14,681 bases of DNA, taken from NCBI GenBank assembly GCA_015657735.1, contig SSSX01000014.1, positions 1-14,681 of the forward strand, written 5' to 3'. This stretch comes from Zoogloeaceae bacterium. GTDB taxonomy: Bacteria; Pseudomonadota; Gammaproteobacteria; Burkholderiales; Rhodocyclaceae. Position 1 is the first letter of the stretch. Every line of letters starts with the position of its first letter. Shown piece after piece: positions 1 to 6,789 of this stretch. Below the pieces are notes generated by a model. It worked only from the letters and a program-made list of their open reading frames with translations. It was not told where the DNA came from and made no database searches. The translations under genes and the position numbers were made by a program.

Positions 1-1293
1 GCCCATTCGCTGATCCACGAGCGCCTCGCGGCGCGTCAACTGAGCTTCGACGTCGACATCGACGGCCTGCCGCCGGTGTTGCGTGGCGACGTGATGCGCC
101 TGCGTCAGGCGATCCTCAACTATCTGAGCAATGCGGTGAAGTTCACCGAACATGGCGGCGTGAGCCTGCGCGCGAGCATCGTCGAGGATGGCGAGGAGTC
201 GCTGCTGGTCCGTTTCGCGGTTGGCGACACCGGCATCGGTGTCGCGCCGGAACAGCTGCCGCGCCTGTTCCGCTCCTTCGAGCAGGCCGATACGTCGACC
301 ACCCGCAAGTACGGCGGCACCGGTCTCGGGCTGGCCCTGACCCGCCATCTGGCCACGCTGATGGGCGGCGAGGTCGGCGTCGACAGCGCGCCGGGGCGGG
401 GCAGCACCTTCTGGTTCACGGCCCGGCTGTACCGGCGTCCCGGCCTCGTGCTGGCGCCGGCCGGTGCCGAGGCCGCGCCGGAAGTGCCGGTGGCCAGCCC
501 GAATCTGCAGGGTGGCCGCGTGCTGCTCGTTGAGGACAACCTGCTCAACCAGGAGGTGGCGATCGACATGCTGGCCGACCTGGGCCTCTCCATCGACTGC
601 GCCAGCGACGGGCAGCAGGCCGTCGAGTTGGCCGGCGTCAACGCCTACGACCTGATCCTGATGGACATGCAGATGCCGGTGATGGACGGCCTCGAGGCGA
701 CCCGCCGCATCCGCCACCTGCCGGGACGGGCGCTGACGCCGATCGTTGCGATGACTGCCAACGCCTTCGACGAGGATCAGGAAGCCTGCTTCGCCGCCGG
801 CATGAACGACTTCGTCGCCAAGCCGGTGGAGCCCGAAGCCCTGCAGCGGACGGTCTCCAAGTGGCTGAGCCCGGCGGCCCGCCGCAGCCCCGTGCAGCCG
901 GCCGGAGAGGCCGACTGGGCGGCGCTGCTGGACGGCATCGACGGCCTCGACATCGAGCGCGGCCTGCGCATCGTGCGCGGCAAATGGCCGACCTATGTGC
1001 GCATCCTGCGCATCTTCGTCGACACCCACGCGGGGGTGGCCGAGGCGTTGCAGGCTGCGCTCGCCGCCGGCGATCTGCACGAGGTGGAGCGCCTGGCCCA
1101 CGCCCTCAAGGGTTCGGCCGGCAACGTCGGCGCCGGCCGGGTCTTCGATCTGGCGGCGGCGATCTGCAACACGGTCCGTGATGGGCAGGACGCCGAGGCC
1201 CTGGCCCGCCCGGTCGCCAGCCTGGTGCGGGCGCTGCAGCCGCTGCTGGTCACGCTGCGCCTGCGTCTGGCGCACGAAGGCGGCGCGCGCTGA
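1..1293 (+). CDS. Hybrid sensor histidine kinase, 3' part (HATPase-REC-HPt)
   Basis: This is the C-terminal 430 residues of a multidomain two-component kinase. The frame is open to base 1, so the sensor region and the phosphorylated-histidine (DHp) region lie off the window. Visible in order: the HATPase_c domain, with the N box (NYLSNAVKFT, Asn at visible residue 44), G1 box (GDTGIG, Asp 76), F box (LFRSFEQAD) and G2 box (GGTGLGLAL, about 105-113). A receiver domain follows (about 170-290), with the acidic pair in VEDN, phospho-acceptor Asp 222 in LILMDMQMP and the late Lys in VAKP. The C-terminal HPt domain carries His 367 in HALKGS. All catalytic residues are intact. This layout matches BarA/EvgS-type phosphorelay kinases, in which phosphate passes His-Asp-His and then to a separate response regulator. 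The signal sensed and the partner regulator cannot be told from this fragment. It converges on htpX. Confidence 0.95.
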   Translation, partial: AHSLIHERLAARQLSFDVDIDGLPPVLRGDVMRLRQAILNYLSNAVKFTEHGGVSLRASIVEDGEESLLVRFAVGDTGIGVAPEQLPRLFRSFEQADTSTTRKYGGTGLGLALTRHLATLMGGEVGVDSAPGRGSTFWFTARLYRRPGLVLAPAGAEAAPEVPVASPNLQGGRVLLVEDNLLNQEVAIDMLADLGLSIDCASDGQQAVELAGVNAYDLILMDMQMPVMDGLEATRRIRHLPGRALTPIVAMTANAFDEDQEACFAAGMNDFVAKPVEPEALQRTVSKWLSPAARRSPVQPAGEADWAALLDGIDGLDIERGLRIVRGKWPTYVRILRIFVDTHAGVAEALQAALAAGDLHEVERLAHALKGSAGNVGAGRVFDLAAAICNTVRDGQDAEALARPVASLVRALQPLLVTLRLRLAHEGGAR

Positions 1294-1323
1294 GCGCTGT
1301 GCCGTGTGGCGCGCCCGGCGCAC

Positions 1324-1348
1324 AAAAAACCCGGCGCTGGGCCGGGTT
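1324..1348 (-). terminator. Rho-independent terminator of the htpX transcript
   Basis: An 8-bp perfect stem (AACCCGGC at 1328-1335, GCCGGGTT at 1341-1348) has a 5-base loop. On the plus strand it is preceded by a run of A (1324-1329), which becomes a run of T after the hairpin when read on the minus strand. It starts 21 bases past the htpX stop codon. On the plus strand only GTTGTGG follows the stem, so termination of the kinase gene from the other side is possible but weaker. Confidence 0.85.
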
Positions 1349-1369
1349 GTGGTCGGGGCCGCGGGGCGT

Positions 1370-2221
1370 TCAGCGTCCGCGGGCCAGGGCCCGCAGGCGG
1401 GCGACGCGTTCCTCGGTGGCCGGGTGGGTGCTGAACAGGCCGCGCAGGCCGCCGCCGGAGAGCGGGTTCATGATCATCATCTGGCCGGTTTCGGGGTGGG
1501 CCTCGGCGGTCGGCATCGGGATGCCGCGGGCGAAGGCGTCGATCTTGAGCAGCGCGTCGGCCAACGCGTTGGGGTCGCCGGCGATCTCGGCACCGCCCCG
1601 GTCGGCTTCGAATTCGCGGGCCCGCGAGATCGCCATCTGGATCAGGCTGGCGGCCAGCGGGGCGAGCAGCGCCACCGCGATGGAGGCGATCGGGTTGGCC
1701 GGGCGGCCGTTTTCGTCGCGACCGCCGAACATCATCGCGAAGTTGGCGAGCGCCGAGATCGCGCCGGCCATCGTCGCCGAAATCGTCGAGATCAGGATGT
1801 CGCGGTGACGCACGTGGGCCAGTTCGTGGGCCATCACGCCGCGCAGTTCGCGCTCGCTGAGCATCTGCAGGATGCCGGTGGTGGCGGCCACCGCGGCGTT
1901 GTCGGGGTTGCGGCCGGTGGCGAAGGCGTTGGGCTGGTCCTCGTGGATGATGTAGACCTTGGGCATCGGCAGCTGGGCGCGGCCGGCCAGCTCGCGGACC
2001 ATGTTGTAGAGGTAGGGCGAGCTGGTTTCGTCCACCTCCTGCGCGTTGTACATGCGCAGCACCATCTTGTCGGAGAACCAGTACGAGAACAGGTTCATCG
2101 CGCCGCCGAACAGCAGCGCCATGATCATCCCCGACTTGCCGCCGATCATCGCGCCGATCACGCCAAACAAGGCGACGATCGCAGCCATGAGGATCGAGGT
2201 CTTGAGCCAGTTGCCGAGCAT
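1370..2221 (-). CDS. htpX: Protease HtpX, membrane zinc metalloprotease (M48)
   Basis: HtpX is an inner-membrane zinc endopeptidase that takes part in quality control of misfolded membrane proteins, overlapping with FtsH in E. coli. The 283-residue length is normal for the family. Two hydrophobic segments form an N-terminal hairpin (about 8-27 and 31-48). The zinc site HELAH is at 132-136, and the third ligand is the Glu of REFEAD (203). Two more hydrophobic stretches lie at about 145-165 and 178-198. The conserved PMPKVYII and NAFATG blocks precede the active site. The ATG at 2221 has an AAAGGA Shine-Dalgarno-like stretch 12 bases upstream. The gene lies 84 bases after fmt on the same strand and has its own candidate heat-shock promoter, in keeping with htpX being a sigma32 gene in E. 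coli. It is the last gene of its transcript. Confidence 0.97.
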   Translation of the reverse strand: MLGNWLKTSILMAAIVALFGVIGAMIGGKSGMIMALLFGGAMNLFSYWFSDKMVLRMYNAQEVDETSSPYLYNMVRELAGRAQLPMPKVYIIHEDQPNAFATGRNPDNAAVAATTGILQMLSERELRGVMAHELAHVRHRDILISTISATMAGAISALANFAMMFGGRDENGRPANPIASIAVALLAPLAASLIQMAISRAREFEADRGGAEIAGDPNALADALLKIDAFARGIPMPTAEAHPETGQMMIMNPLSGGGLRGLFSTHPATEERVARLRALARGR

Positions 2222-2266
2222 TGTGCTTATCCGTCCTTTCGGGATTTACGCGGGAAACGGAAAATT

Positions 2267-2294
2267 AGATGGGGGAGGGCGCCGAAAATTCAAT
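2267..2294 (-). promoter_or_regulatory. Candidate sigma32 heat-shock promoter of htpX
   Basis: Read on the minus strand, the fmt-htpX gap contains ATTGAAT (2294-2288; five of seven match the sigma32 -35 consensus CTTGAAA). After a 13-base spacer comes CCCCATCT (2274-2267), an exact match to the -10 consensus CCCCATnT. The predicted start of transcription, near 2260, leaves a leader of about 38 bases before the htpX ATG. The assignment rests on this match plus the known heat-shock control of htpX in enterobacteria. Confidence 0.65.
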
Positions 2295-2305
2295 GGCCGG
2301 GCGCG

Positions 2306-3226
2306 TCAGTCGAAGCGCGCCCCGGTGGCGATCGGCATGCCGCGCAGGAAGTCGGCCGCGGCCAGGCGCTTGCCGCCGGGCTTCTGCAGTTCGGTGACGC
2401 ACAGCGCACCTTCACCGCAGGCGACGATGACGCCGGCGCCTTCGGCCAGCAGCACTTCGCCGGGGCTGCCGCCGGCGTCGATGGCGCGGGCGCGCCACAG
2501 CTTGATCGGGGTGTCGTGCAGCGTTGCGACGGCGCCGGGGAAGGGATTGAAGGCGCGGATCGCCCGTTCGATCTCGGCGGCCGGGCGGGTCCAGTCGATG
2601 CCGGCCTCGGCCTTGCCGATCTTGGCGGCGTAGGTGACCCCGTCGGCCGGCTGGGGCGTCGCGACGAGGCCGCGCGGCAGCGCTTCCAGCGCCTCGACGA
2701 TCAGCTCGGCGCCGATCCAGGCGAGGCGGTCGTGGAGGCTGCCGGTGGTGTCGTCGGGGCCGATCGGCTCGGTGCGTTTCATCAGCATCGGGCCGGTGTC
2801 GAGGCCGGCGTCCATCTGCATGATGGTGATGCCGGTGGCGGCGTCGCCGGCCTGGATCGCGCGGTGGATCGGCGCCGCGCCGCGCCAGCGCGGCAGCAGC
2901 GAGGCGTGGATGTTGAGGCAGCCATGACGGGGCAGGTCGAGCACCGCCTGCGGCAGGATGATGCCGTAGGCGGCCACCACCAGCACGTCGGCGCCGGCGG
3001 CGGCCAGCGGCGCCTGCTGCTCGGGCGTGCGCAGCTTGTCGGGCTGATGCACCGGGATGCCGGCGGCCAGCGCAACCTGCTTGACCGGGCTCGGCTGCAG
3101 TTGCATGCCGCGCCCGGCCGGGCGGTCGGGCTGGGTCAGGACGAGGGGCACCTCGAAGCCGGCGGCGAGGATCGCCTCCAGCGCCGCGGCGGCGAATTCG
3201 GGGGTTCCGGCGAAGGCGACTTTCAT
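2306..3226 (-). CDS. fmt: Methionyl-tRNA formyltransferase
   Basis: Fmt transfers a formyl group from 10-formyltetrahydrofolate to methionyl-tRNA(fMet), making the bacterial initiator tRNA. The 306-residue product has the family opening MKVAFAGTPEFA. The catalytic set is Asn 105 and His 107 in LNIHASLLP followed by Asp 143 in MDAGLDTG, with SLLPRWRGAAPI forming the folate-site loop. The C-terminal part (about 205-306) is the tRNA-binding OB-fold domain, containing FNPFPGA. The frame is open for another 78 codons upstream, but that stretch is the overlapped def gene read out of frame. The real start is the ATG whose A is shared with the def stop codon (TGATG), indicating translational coupling to def. 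This def-fmt order is very widely conserved. The next gene downstream is htpX; rsmB, a frequent neighbour, is absent from the window. Confidence 0.98.
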   Translation of the reverse strand: MKVAFAGTPEFAAAALEAILAAGFEVPLVLTQPDRPAGRGMQLQPSPVKQVALAAGIPVHQPDKLRTPEQQAPLAAAGADVLVVAAYGIILPQAVLDLPRHGCLNIHASLLPRWRGAAPIHRAIQAGDAATGITIMQMDAGLDTGPMLMKRTEPIGPDDTTGSLHDRLAWIGAELIVEALEALPRGLVATPQPADGVTYAAKIGKAEAGIDWTRPAAEIERAIRAFNPFPGAVATLHDTPIKLWRARAIDAGGSPGEVLLAEGAGVIVACGEGALCVTELQKPGGKRLAAADFLRGMPIATGARFD

Positions 3227-3729
3227 CAGGCGGTGATCCGGGCTTTCTTGGCGAGCTTGCCCTTGATGCGGGTCTGCTTGAGCTGCGACAGGTATTCGAC
3301 GAAAACCTTGCCGTCGAGGTGGTCGAGTTCGTGCTGGACGCACACCGCCAGCAGGCCCTCGGTGTCGAGTTCGAAGGTTTCGCCCTGCTGGTTGAGCGCG
3401 CGCACGCGCACTTTCTCGGCCCGCGCGACCTTGTCGTAGATGCCGGGCACCGACAGACACCCTTCCTCACAAACCTGCTCGCCGGCGCGCGAGATGATCT
3501 CGGGGTTGATCAGCGCCAGCAGCCCGGTCTTGTCCTCCGACACGTCGATGACGACGACGCGCAGGTGGACGTCCACCTGCGTCGCCGCCAGCCCGATGCC
3601 GGGGGCTTCGTACATGGTTTCGGCCATGTCGGCGATCAGCTTGCGGATGACGTCGTCCACCTCGCGCACCGGCGCGGCGCGCGTGTGGAGACGGGGATCG
3701 GGATAGCGGAGAATCGGTAGAAGGGCCAT
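3226..3729 (-). CDS. def: Peptide deformylase
   Basis: This iron or zinc hydrolase removes the N-formyl group from nascent proteins at the ribosome and is the counterpart of Fmt in the formylation cycle. At 167 residues it has the standard bacterial type 1 length. All three signature motifs are intact: GIGLAATQ (44-51), EGCLS with metal ligand Cys 91 (89-93), and HELDH with the other two ligands and catalytic Glu 134 (133-137). The C-terminal tail is Lys/Arg-rich, as in E. coli. The ATG at 3729 gives the expected N-terminus (ALLPILRYPDPRL); no strong Shine-Dalgarno sequence precedes it. Def is the first gene of the minus-strand unit, and its stop overlaps the fmt start. It diverges from the LysM gene across 193 bases in which I see only weak promoter-like sequences. 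Confidence 0.98.
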   Translation of the reverse strand: MALLPILRYPDPRLHTRAAPVREVDDVIRKLIADMAETMYEAPGIGLAATQVDVHLRVVVIDVSEDKTGLLALINPEIISRAGEQVCEEGCLSVPGIYDKVARAEKVRVRALNQQGETFELDTEGLLAVCVQHELDHLDGKVFVEYLSQLKQTRIKGKLAKKARITA

Positions 3730-3922
3730 AAATATTGCCGGATGAAGACTTTACGTGCAGAATTTTGAGCCAAATCTGCGATGCTCGCGTCTTGACGCGG
3801 CACGCATGCGGCTCCGCCAAATGGGCGATCAAACCAGACCGCCCGAACTGATCGTCCAGACTGTCCGAACAGCCTGCCCGCCGCGGCGGCGTGGCTGTCC
3901 GCCGAAAGCGAGTGGAAAAAGA

Positions 3923-5050
3923 ATGATTCGCAGCATTATATCCGCCCTCCTCATCGGCGTCGCGGCCCTGGTCCCGGCAGGCGCCGGCGCCGCCGGGCCC
4001 GTCCGGCTGGCCGACGACGCACCCGACAGCCATCTGGTGGTGCCTGGCGATACCCTGTGGGGCATCTCCGGCAAGTTCCTCAAGGAGCCGTGGCGCTGGC
4101 CCGAGGTGTGGCGCCTGAACCGCGAGCAGATTCGCAATCCGCACCTCATCTATCCGGGCCAGATCATCGTCCTCGACCGCAGCGGCGCCACCCCGACCCT
4201 CAAGTTCGGGCGCCGCGTCGGCGCCGGCAGCGACCGTCCGCTCTACGAAAAGCGTTTCCCGCAGGTCTATTCCGAAGCGGCCCGCGGCGCGATCCAGAGC
4301 ATCCCGGTGCGGGCCATCCAGCCCTTCCTGTCCGAACCGCTGGTGGTCGATGACCAGGACGACGCCACCGCCGGCATCGTCGTGGCGACCCAGGAAGGCC
4401 GCGTGTTCACCGGCCCGGGCGACACGATCTTCGCCACCCGCATCCTGCCCGGCGTCAGCGACTGGAATGTCTATCGCAAGGCCCAGCCGCTGCGCGAGCC
4501 GGTCACCGGCGAAATCCTCGGCTACGAGGCGACCTACCTCGGCCGGGCGCGGGTCGCATCCGAAGCCGGCATCCTGGCCCCCGATGCCGGCTCCGGCCTC
4601 GGCGCCCGCGACGACGGCGATGCCGCGCTGCCGATTCCGGCAAGCCTGATGATCACCGTCGCCAAGCAGGAGATCGGCAAGGGCGACCGTCTGCTCACCG
4701 CGCCCCGTCCGGAGCTGCCGAGTTATGTGCCCCACGCGCCGGAAGGCGAGGTCAACGGCCGGGTCGTCTCGATCTACAACGGCGTCGCCGAAGCCGGGCG
4801 CTACAACGTGGTGTCGATCGGCCTCGGCAAGCGCGACGGCATCGAGGTCGGCCACGTGCTGTCGCTGCACCGCAATCGTGGACAGGCGCTGTACCGCGAA
4901 GACAACGTCGGCAAGCCGCAGCGCTTCCAGTTGCCCGAACAGCGCTACGGCCTGGTCTTCGTGTTCCGCGTCTTCGAGCGCATCGCCTACGCGCTGGTGA
5001 TGGAGAACAACGGACCGGTCACCGTCGCCGACAGCGTCCGCAAGCCCTGA
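3923..5050 (+). CDS. Secreted LysM-domain protein, dprA-linked family
   Basis: This 375-residue protein is predicted to be exported and to bind peptidoglycan. An N-terminal signal peptide has a hydrophobic core at about 4-19 and a probable cleavage after AGAGA near residue 23. A single LysM domain spans about 37-86 (HLVVPGDTLWGISGKF ... NPHLIYPGQIIVLDR). The remaining roughly 280 residues contain no motif I can name. They hold a conserved-looking block FLSEPLVVDD and a C-terminal beta-rich section (NGRVVSIYNGVAEAG ... GLVFVFRVFERIAYALV). No membrane segment is evident after the signal. The start chosen is the ATG before the signal peptide. An upstream GTG at 3755 in the same frame would add 56 Arg/Pro-rich residues that would bury the signal. 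LysM proteins beside dprA recur in betaproteobacteria. A role in cell-wall handling or DNA uptake is only a guess from context. Confidence 0.9.
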   Translation: MIRSIISALLIGVAALVPAGAGAAGPVRLADDAPDSHLVVPGDTLWGISGKFLKEPWRWPEVWRLNREQIRNPHLIYPGQIIVLDRSGATPTLKFGRRVGAGSDRPLYEKRFPQVYSEAARGAIQSIPVRAIQPFLSEPLVVDDQDDATAGIVVATQEGRVFTGPGDTIFATRILPGVSDWNVYRKAQPLREPVTGEILGYEATYLGRARVASEAGILAPDAGSGLGARDDGDAALPIPASLMITVAKQEIGKGDRLLTAPRPELPSYVPHAPEGEVNGRVVSIYNGVAEAGRYNVVSIGLGKRDGIEVGHVLSLHRNRGQALYREDNVGKPQRFQLPEQRYGLVFVFRVFERIAYALVMENNGPVTVADSVRKP

Positions 5051-5088
5051 GCATGTGAACGCCGCCGACCGCCCGCGGCGATCGATGC

Positions 5089-6198
5089 ATGCGCCGAGCG
5101 CCGGATGATGCGTTGAGCCGCCACCCTCTTGCCGCCTGGTTGCGGCTGACCCTGACACCCGGACTCGGGCCGGCGGCCCAGCGGCAGCTGCTGGCCGCGT
5201 TTGGTCTGCCCGAGCGGATTTACGCGGCCGGCCAGCCGGCGCTGGCGGCCGTTGTCGGCACGGCCGCCGCGCGGACCCTGCTCGAGCACGACGCCAGCGC
5301 GGCGGTCGACCTGGCCGTCGACTGGGCGGCCCAGCCGGGCAACACGATCCTGACCCTCGGCGACGCCGCCTATCCGCCCGCGCTGCTCGAAATCCCCGAT
5401 CCGCCGGTGCTGCTCTACGTCAAGGGCGATCCGGCGCTGCTGGCCCGGGCGTCCATCGCGGTGGTCGGCGCGCGCAGCGCGACGCCGCAGGGCGAGGCCA
5501 ACGCCGAGGCCTTCGCGACGGCGCTGTCGCAGGCCGGCCTGACCATCGTCAGCGGGCTGGCGCTGGGCATCGACGGCGCGGCCCACCGCGGCGGGCTGGC
5601 CGGGCCGGGCAGCACGGTGGCGGTGATCGGGACCGGCGCCGACCGCATCTACCCGGCGCGCAACGCGGCGCTGGCCCGCCGTATCGCCGAAGCCGGCGCC
5701 ATCGTCAGCGAGTTTCCCCTCGGCACCGCGCCGCTGGCCCACAACTTCCCGCGCCGCAACCGGCTGATCGCCGGGCTGGCGCGCGGCGTGCTGGTCGTCG
5801 AGGCGGCGCTGAAGAGCGGTTCGCTGATCACCGCGCGCCTTGCCACCGACTGCGGACGCGAGGTTTTCGCGATTCCCGGCTCGATCCACTCGCCGGTCGC
5901 GCGGGGTTGTCACCAGCTGATCCGCGACGGCGCCAAGCTCGTCGAAGCGGCCGGCGACATCCTCGAAGAGCTGCGCCTCGCCCCGCCGGCACCCGCGCCA
6001 GCCGGCGATCCGGCCCCGTTTCCGGCGGGCGGCGACGAAGCGCGGGTGGTGGACGCCCTCGGCCACGACCCTGTGGACGTGGACACACTGGTGCACCGCA
6101 CCAGCTTGACGCCGGAAGCGCTCTACGCCATTCTGCTTACGCTGGAACTCGACGGGCGCGTCTCCCGCCTGCCCGGAGGGCGCCTCCAGCGACTCTGA
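5089..6198 (+). CDS. dprA: DNA-processing protein DprA (Smf)
   Basis: DprA binds incoming single-stranded DNA during natural transformation and loads RecA on it. Many non-competent bacteria also carry it. The 369-residue product has three parts. An N-terminal helical, SAM-like region covers about 1-85. The Rossmann-like DprA domain covers about 90-295, with VGARSATPQG (126-135), SGLALGIDGAAHRGG (155-169), VIGTGADRIYP (179-189), NFPRRNRLIAGL (219-230), SGSLITA (243-249) and FAIPGS (260-265). After an Ala/Pro linker (300-313) comes a winged-helix DML1-like domain (about 316-369). It starts 38 bases after the LysM gene, so the two are probably co-transcribed; smg follows after 26 bases. The ATG at 5089 is used here. 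An in-frame TTG at 5113 would remove eight residues and cannot be excluded, since neither start has a good ribosome binding site. Confidence 0.96.
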   Translation: MRRAPDDALSRHPLAAWLRLTLTPGLGPAAQRQLLAAFGLPERIYAAGQPALAAVVGTAAARTLLEHDASAAVDLAVDWAAQPGNTILTLGDAAYPPALLEIPDPPVLLYVKGDPALLARASIAVVGARSATPQGEANAEAFATALSQAGLTIVSGLALGIDGAAHRGGLAGPGSTVAVIGTGADRIYPARNAALARRIAEAGAIVSEFPLGTAPLAHNFPRRNRLIAGLARGVLVVEAALKSGSLITARLATDCGREVFAIPGSIHSPVARGCHQLIRDGAKLVEAAGDILEELRLAPPAPAPAGDPAPFPAGGDEARVVDALGHDPVDVDTLVHRTSLTPEALYAILLTLELDGRVSRLPGGRLQRL

Positions 6199-6224
6199 AA
6201 ACGACCGGCCCCAGGCCCCGCGCC

Positions 6225-6704
6225 ATGTTCGACATCCTCGTGTACCTCTTCGAGAACTACGTTCACGCCGACGCGTGCCCCGAACCGGCGCAACTGGCCC
6301 GCAAGCTGACGGCCGCCGGTTTCGAGGAAGACGAAATCTCCGATGCGCTCGACTGGCTGTCCGGCCTGCGCCAGCTGTCCGACGGCGAGCGTCCGGCGTG
6401 CAGTGCGCGCCCCGGCTCGCTGCGCATCTACGCCGACGACGAACTGATCCGGCTGGATGTCGAATGCCGCGGCTTCCTGCTGTTCCTCGAGAACGCCGGC
6501 ATCCTCGACGCCGAATGCCGCGAGATGATCGTCGAGCGGGCGCTGGCCCTCGGCGAGCCGGAAATCGAGCTCGAGAACCTGAAGGTCATCGTGTTGATGG
6601 TACTGTGGCAGCAGGATCGTCCGATCAACGGGCTGATCCTCGACGAGCTGCTCAACGAGTCCGACGAGGACGACGACGAAGCCGGGTCATACGTCCTGCA
6701 TTGA
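6225..6704 (+). CDS. smg: Smg family protein (DUF494)
   Basis: This is a small protein of 159 residues, close to E. coli Smg (157). The family is conserved beside dprA in proteobacteria, but its molecular role is not established. The N-terminus MFDILVYLFENYVHAD is the family hallmark. The next blocks are also typical: LTAAGFEEDEISDALDWL, RIYADDELIRLD, CRGFLLFLENAGILD and the long block ending VIVLMVLWQQDRP. There is no signal peptide or membrane segment, so it should be cytosolic. The C-terminus is strongly acidic (NESDEDDDE). The frame is open upstream to 5907 inside dprA, but the ATG at 6225 gives the family start and lies 26 bases after the dprA stop, consistent with an operon. An internal promoter for the next gene follows 12 bases after its stop. 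Confidence 0.95.
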   Translation: MFDILVYLFENYVHADACPEPAQLARKLTAAGFEEDEISDALDWLSGLRQLSDGERPACSARPGSLRIYADDELIRLDVECRGFLLFLENAGILDAECREMIVERALALGEPEIELENLKVIVLMVLWQQDRPINGLILDELLNESDEDDDEAGSYVLH

Positions 6705-6716
6705 CCGGCGGGCCGC

Positions 6717-6746
6717 TTGCAAGCGCAGCGCAGGCTTCCGTATGAT
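6717..6746 (+). promoter_or_regulatory. Candidate sigma70 promoter for the topoisomerase gene
   Basis: TTGCAA at 6717-6722 (four of six match TTGACA) and TATGAT at 6741-6746 (five of six match TATAAT) are separated by 18 bases, in the 85-base gap between smg and the topoisomerase gene. Transcription would begin near 6753, giving a leader of about 37 bases. The site would let the topoisomerase be expressed independently of the lysM-dprA-smg transcript. Confidence 0.55.
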
Positions 6747-6789
6747 GCGCCGCTCCCCCACAACCTGAGTCGCGAGGCGCGCTACAGGC

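Noticed and set aside
995..3439. An 814-codon open frame on the plus strand opposite htpX, fmt and def
   Set aside because: It runs antisense to three genes with intact catalytic motifs, and its translation is low-complexity (Gly/Arg/His/Asp-rich) with no recognisable domain. GC-rich codon bias leaves such antisense frames open.
3227..3460. 78-codon N-terminal extension of Fmt
   Set aside because: It is def read in another frame. The ATG overlapping the def stop gives the family N-terminus.
3735..3763. Possible forward promoter TTGCCG-17-CAGAAT in the def-lysM gap
   Set aside because: Only four of six bases match in each box and it is 160 bases from the gene start; too weak to annotate.
3869..3898. 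Inverted repeat ACAGCC / GGCTGT around a GC-rich core upstream of the LysM gene
   Set aside because: Arms are only 6 bp, the inner pairing is a common GC palindrome, and no link to a start site or T run was seen.
3755..3922. N-terminal extension of the LysM protein from a GTG at 3755
   Set aside because: It would put 56 basic residues before a clear signal peptide, so the ATG at 3923 is the better start.
3467..5158. A 563-codon minus-strand open frame over def and the LysM gene
   Set aside because: It overlaps def in another frame on the same strand and is antisense to the LysM gene; no motif was seen in it.
5907..6224. 106-codon N-terminal extension of Smg
   Set aside because: It is dprA read out of frame. 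The ATG at 6225 gives the Smg hallmark start and the usual length.
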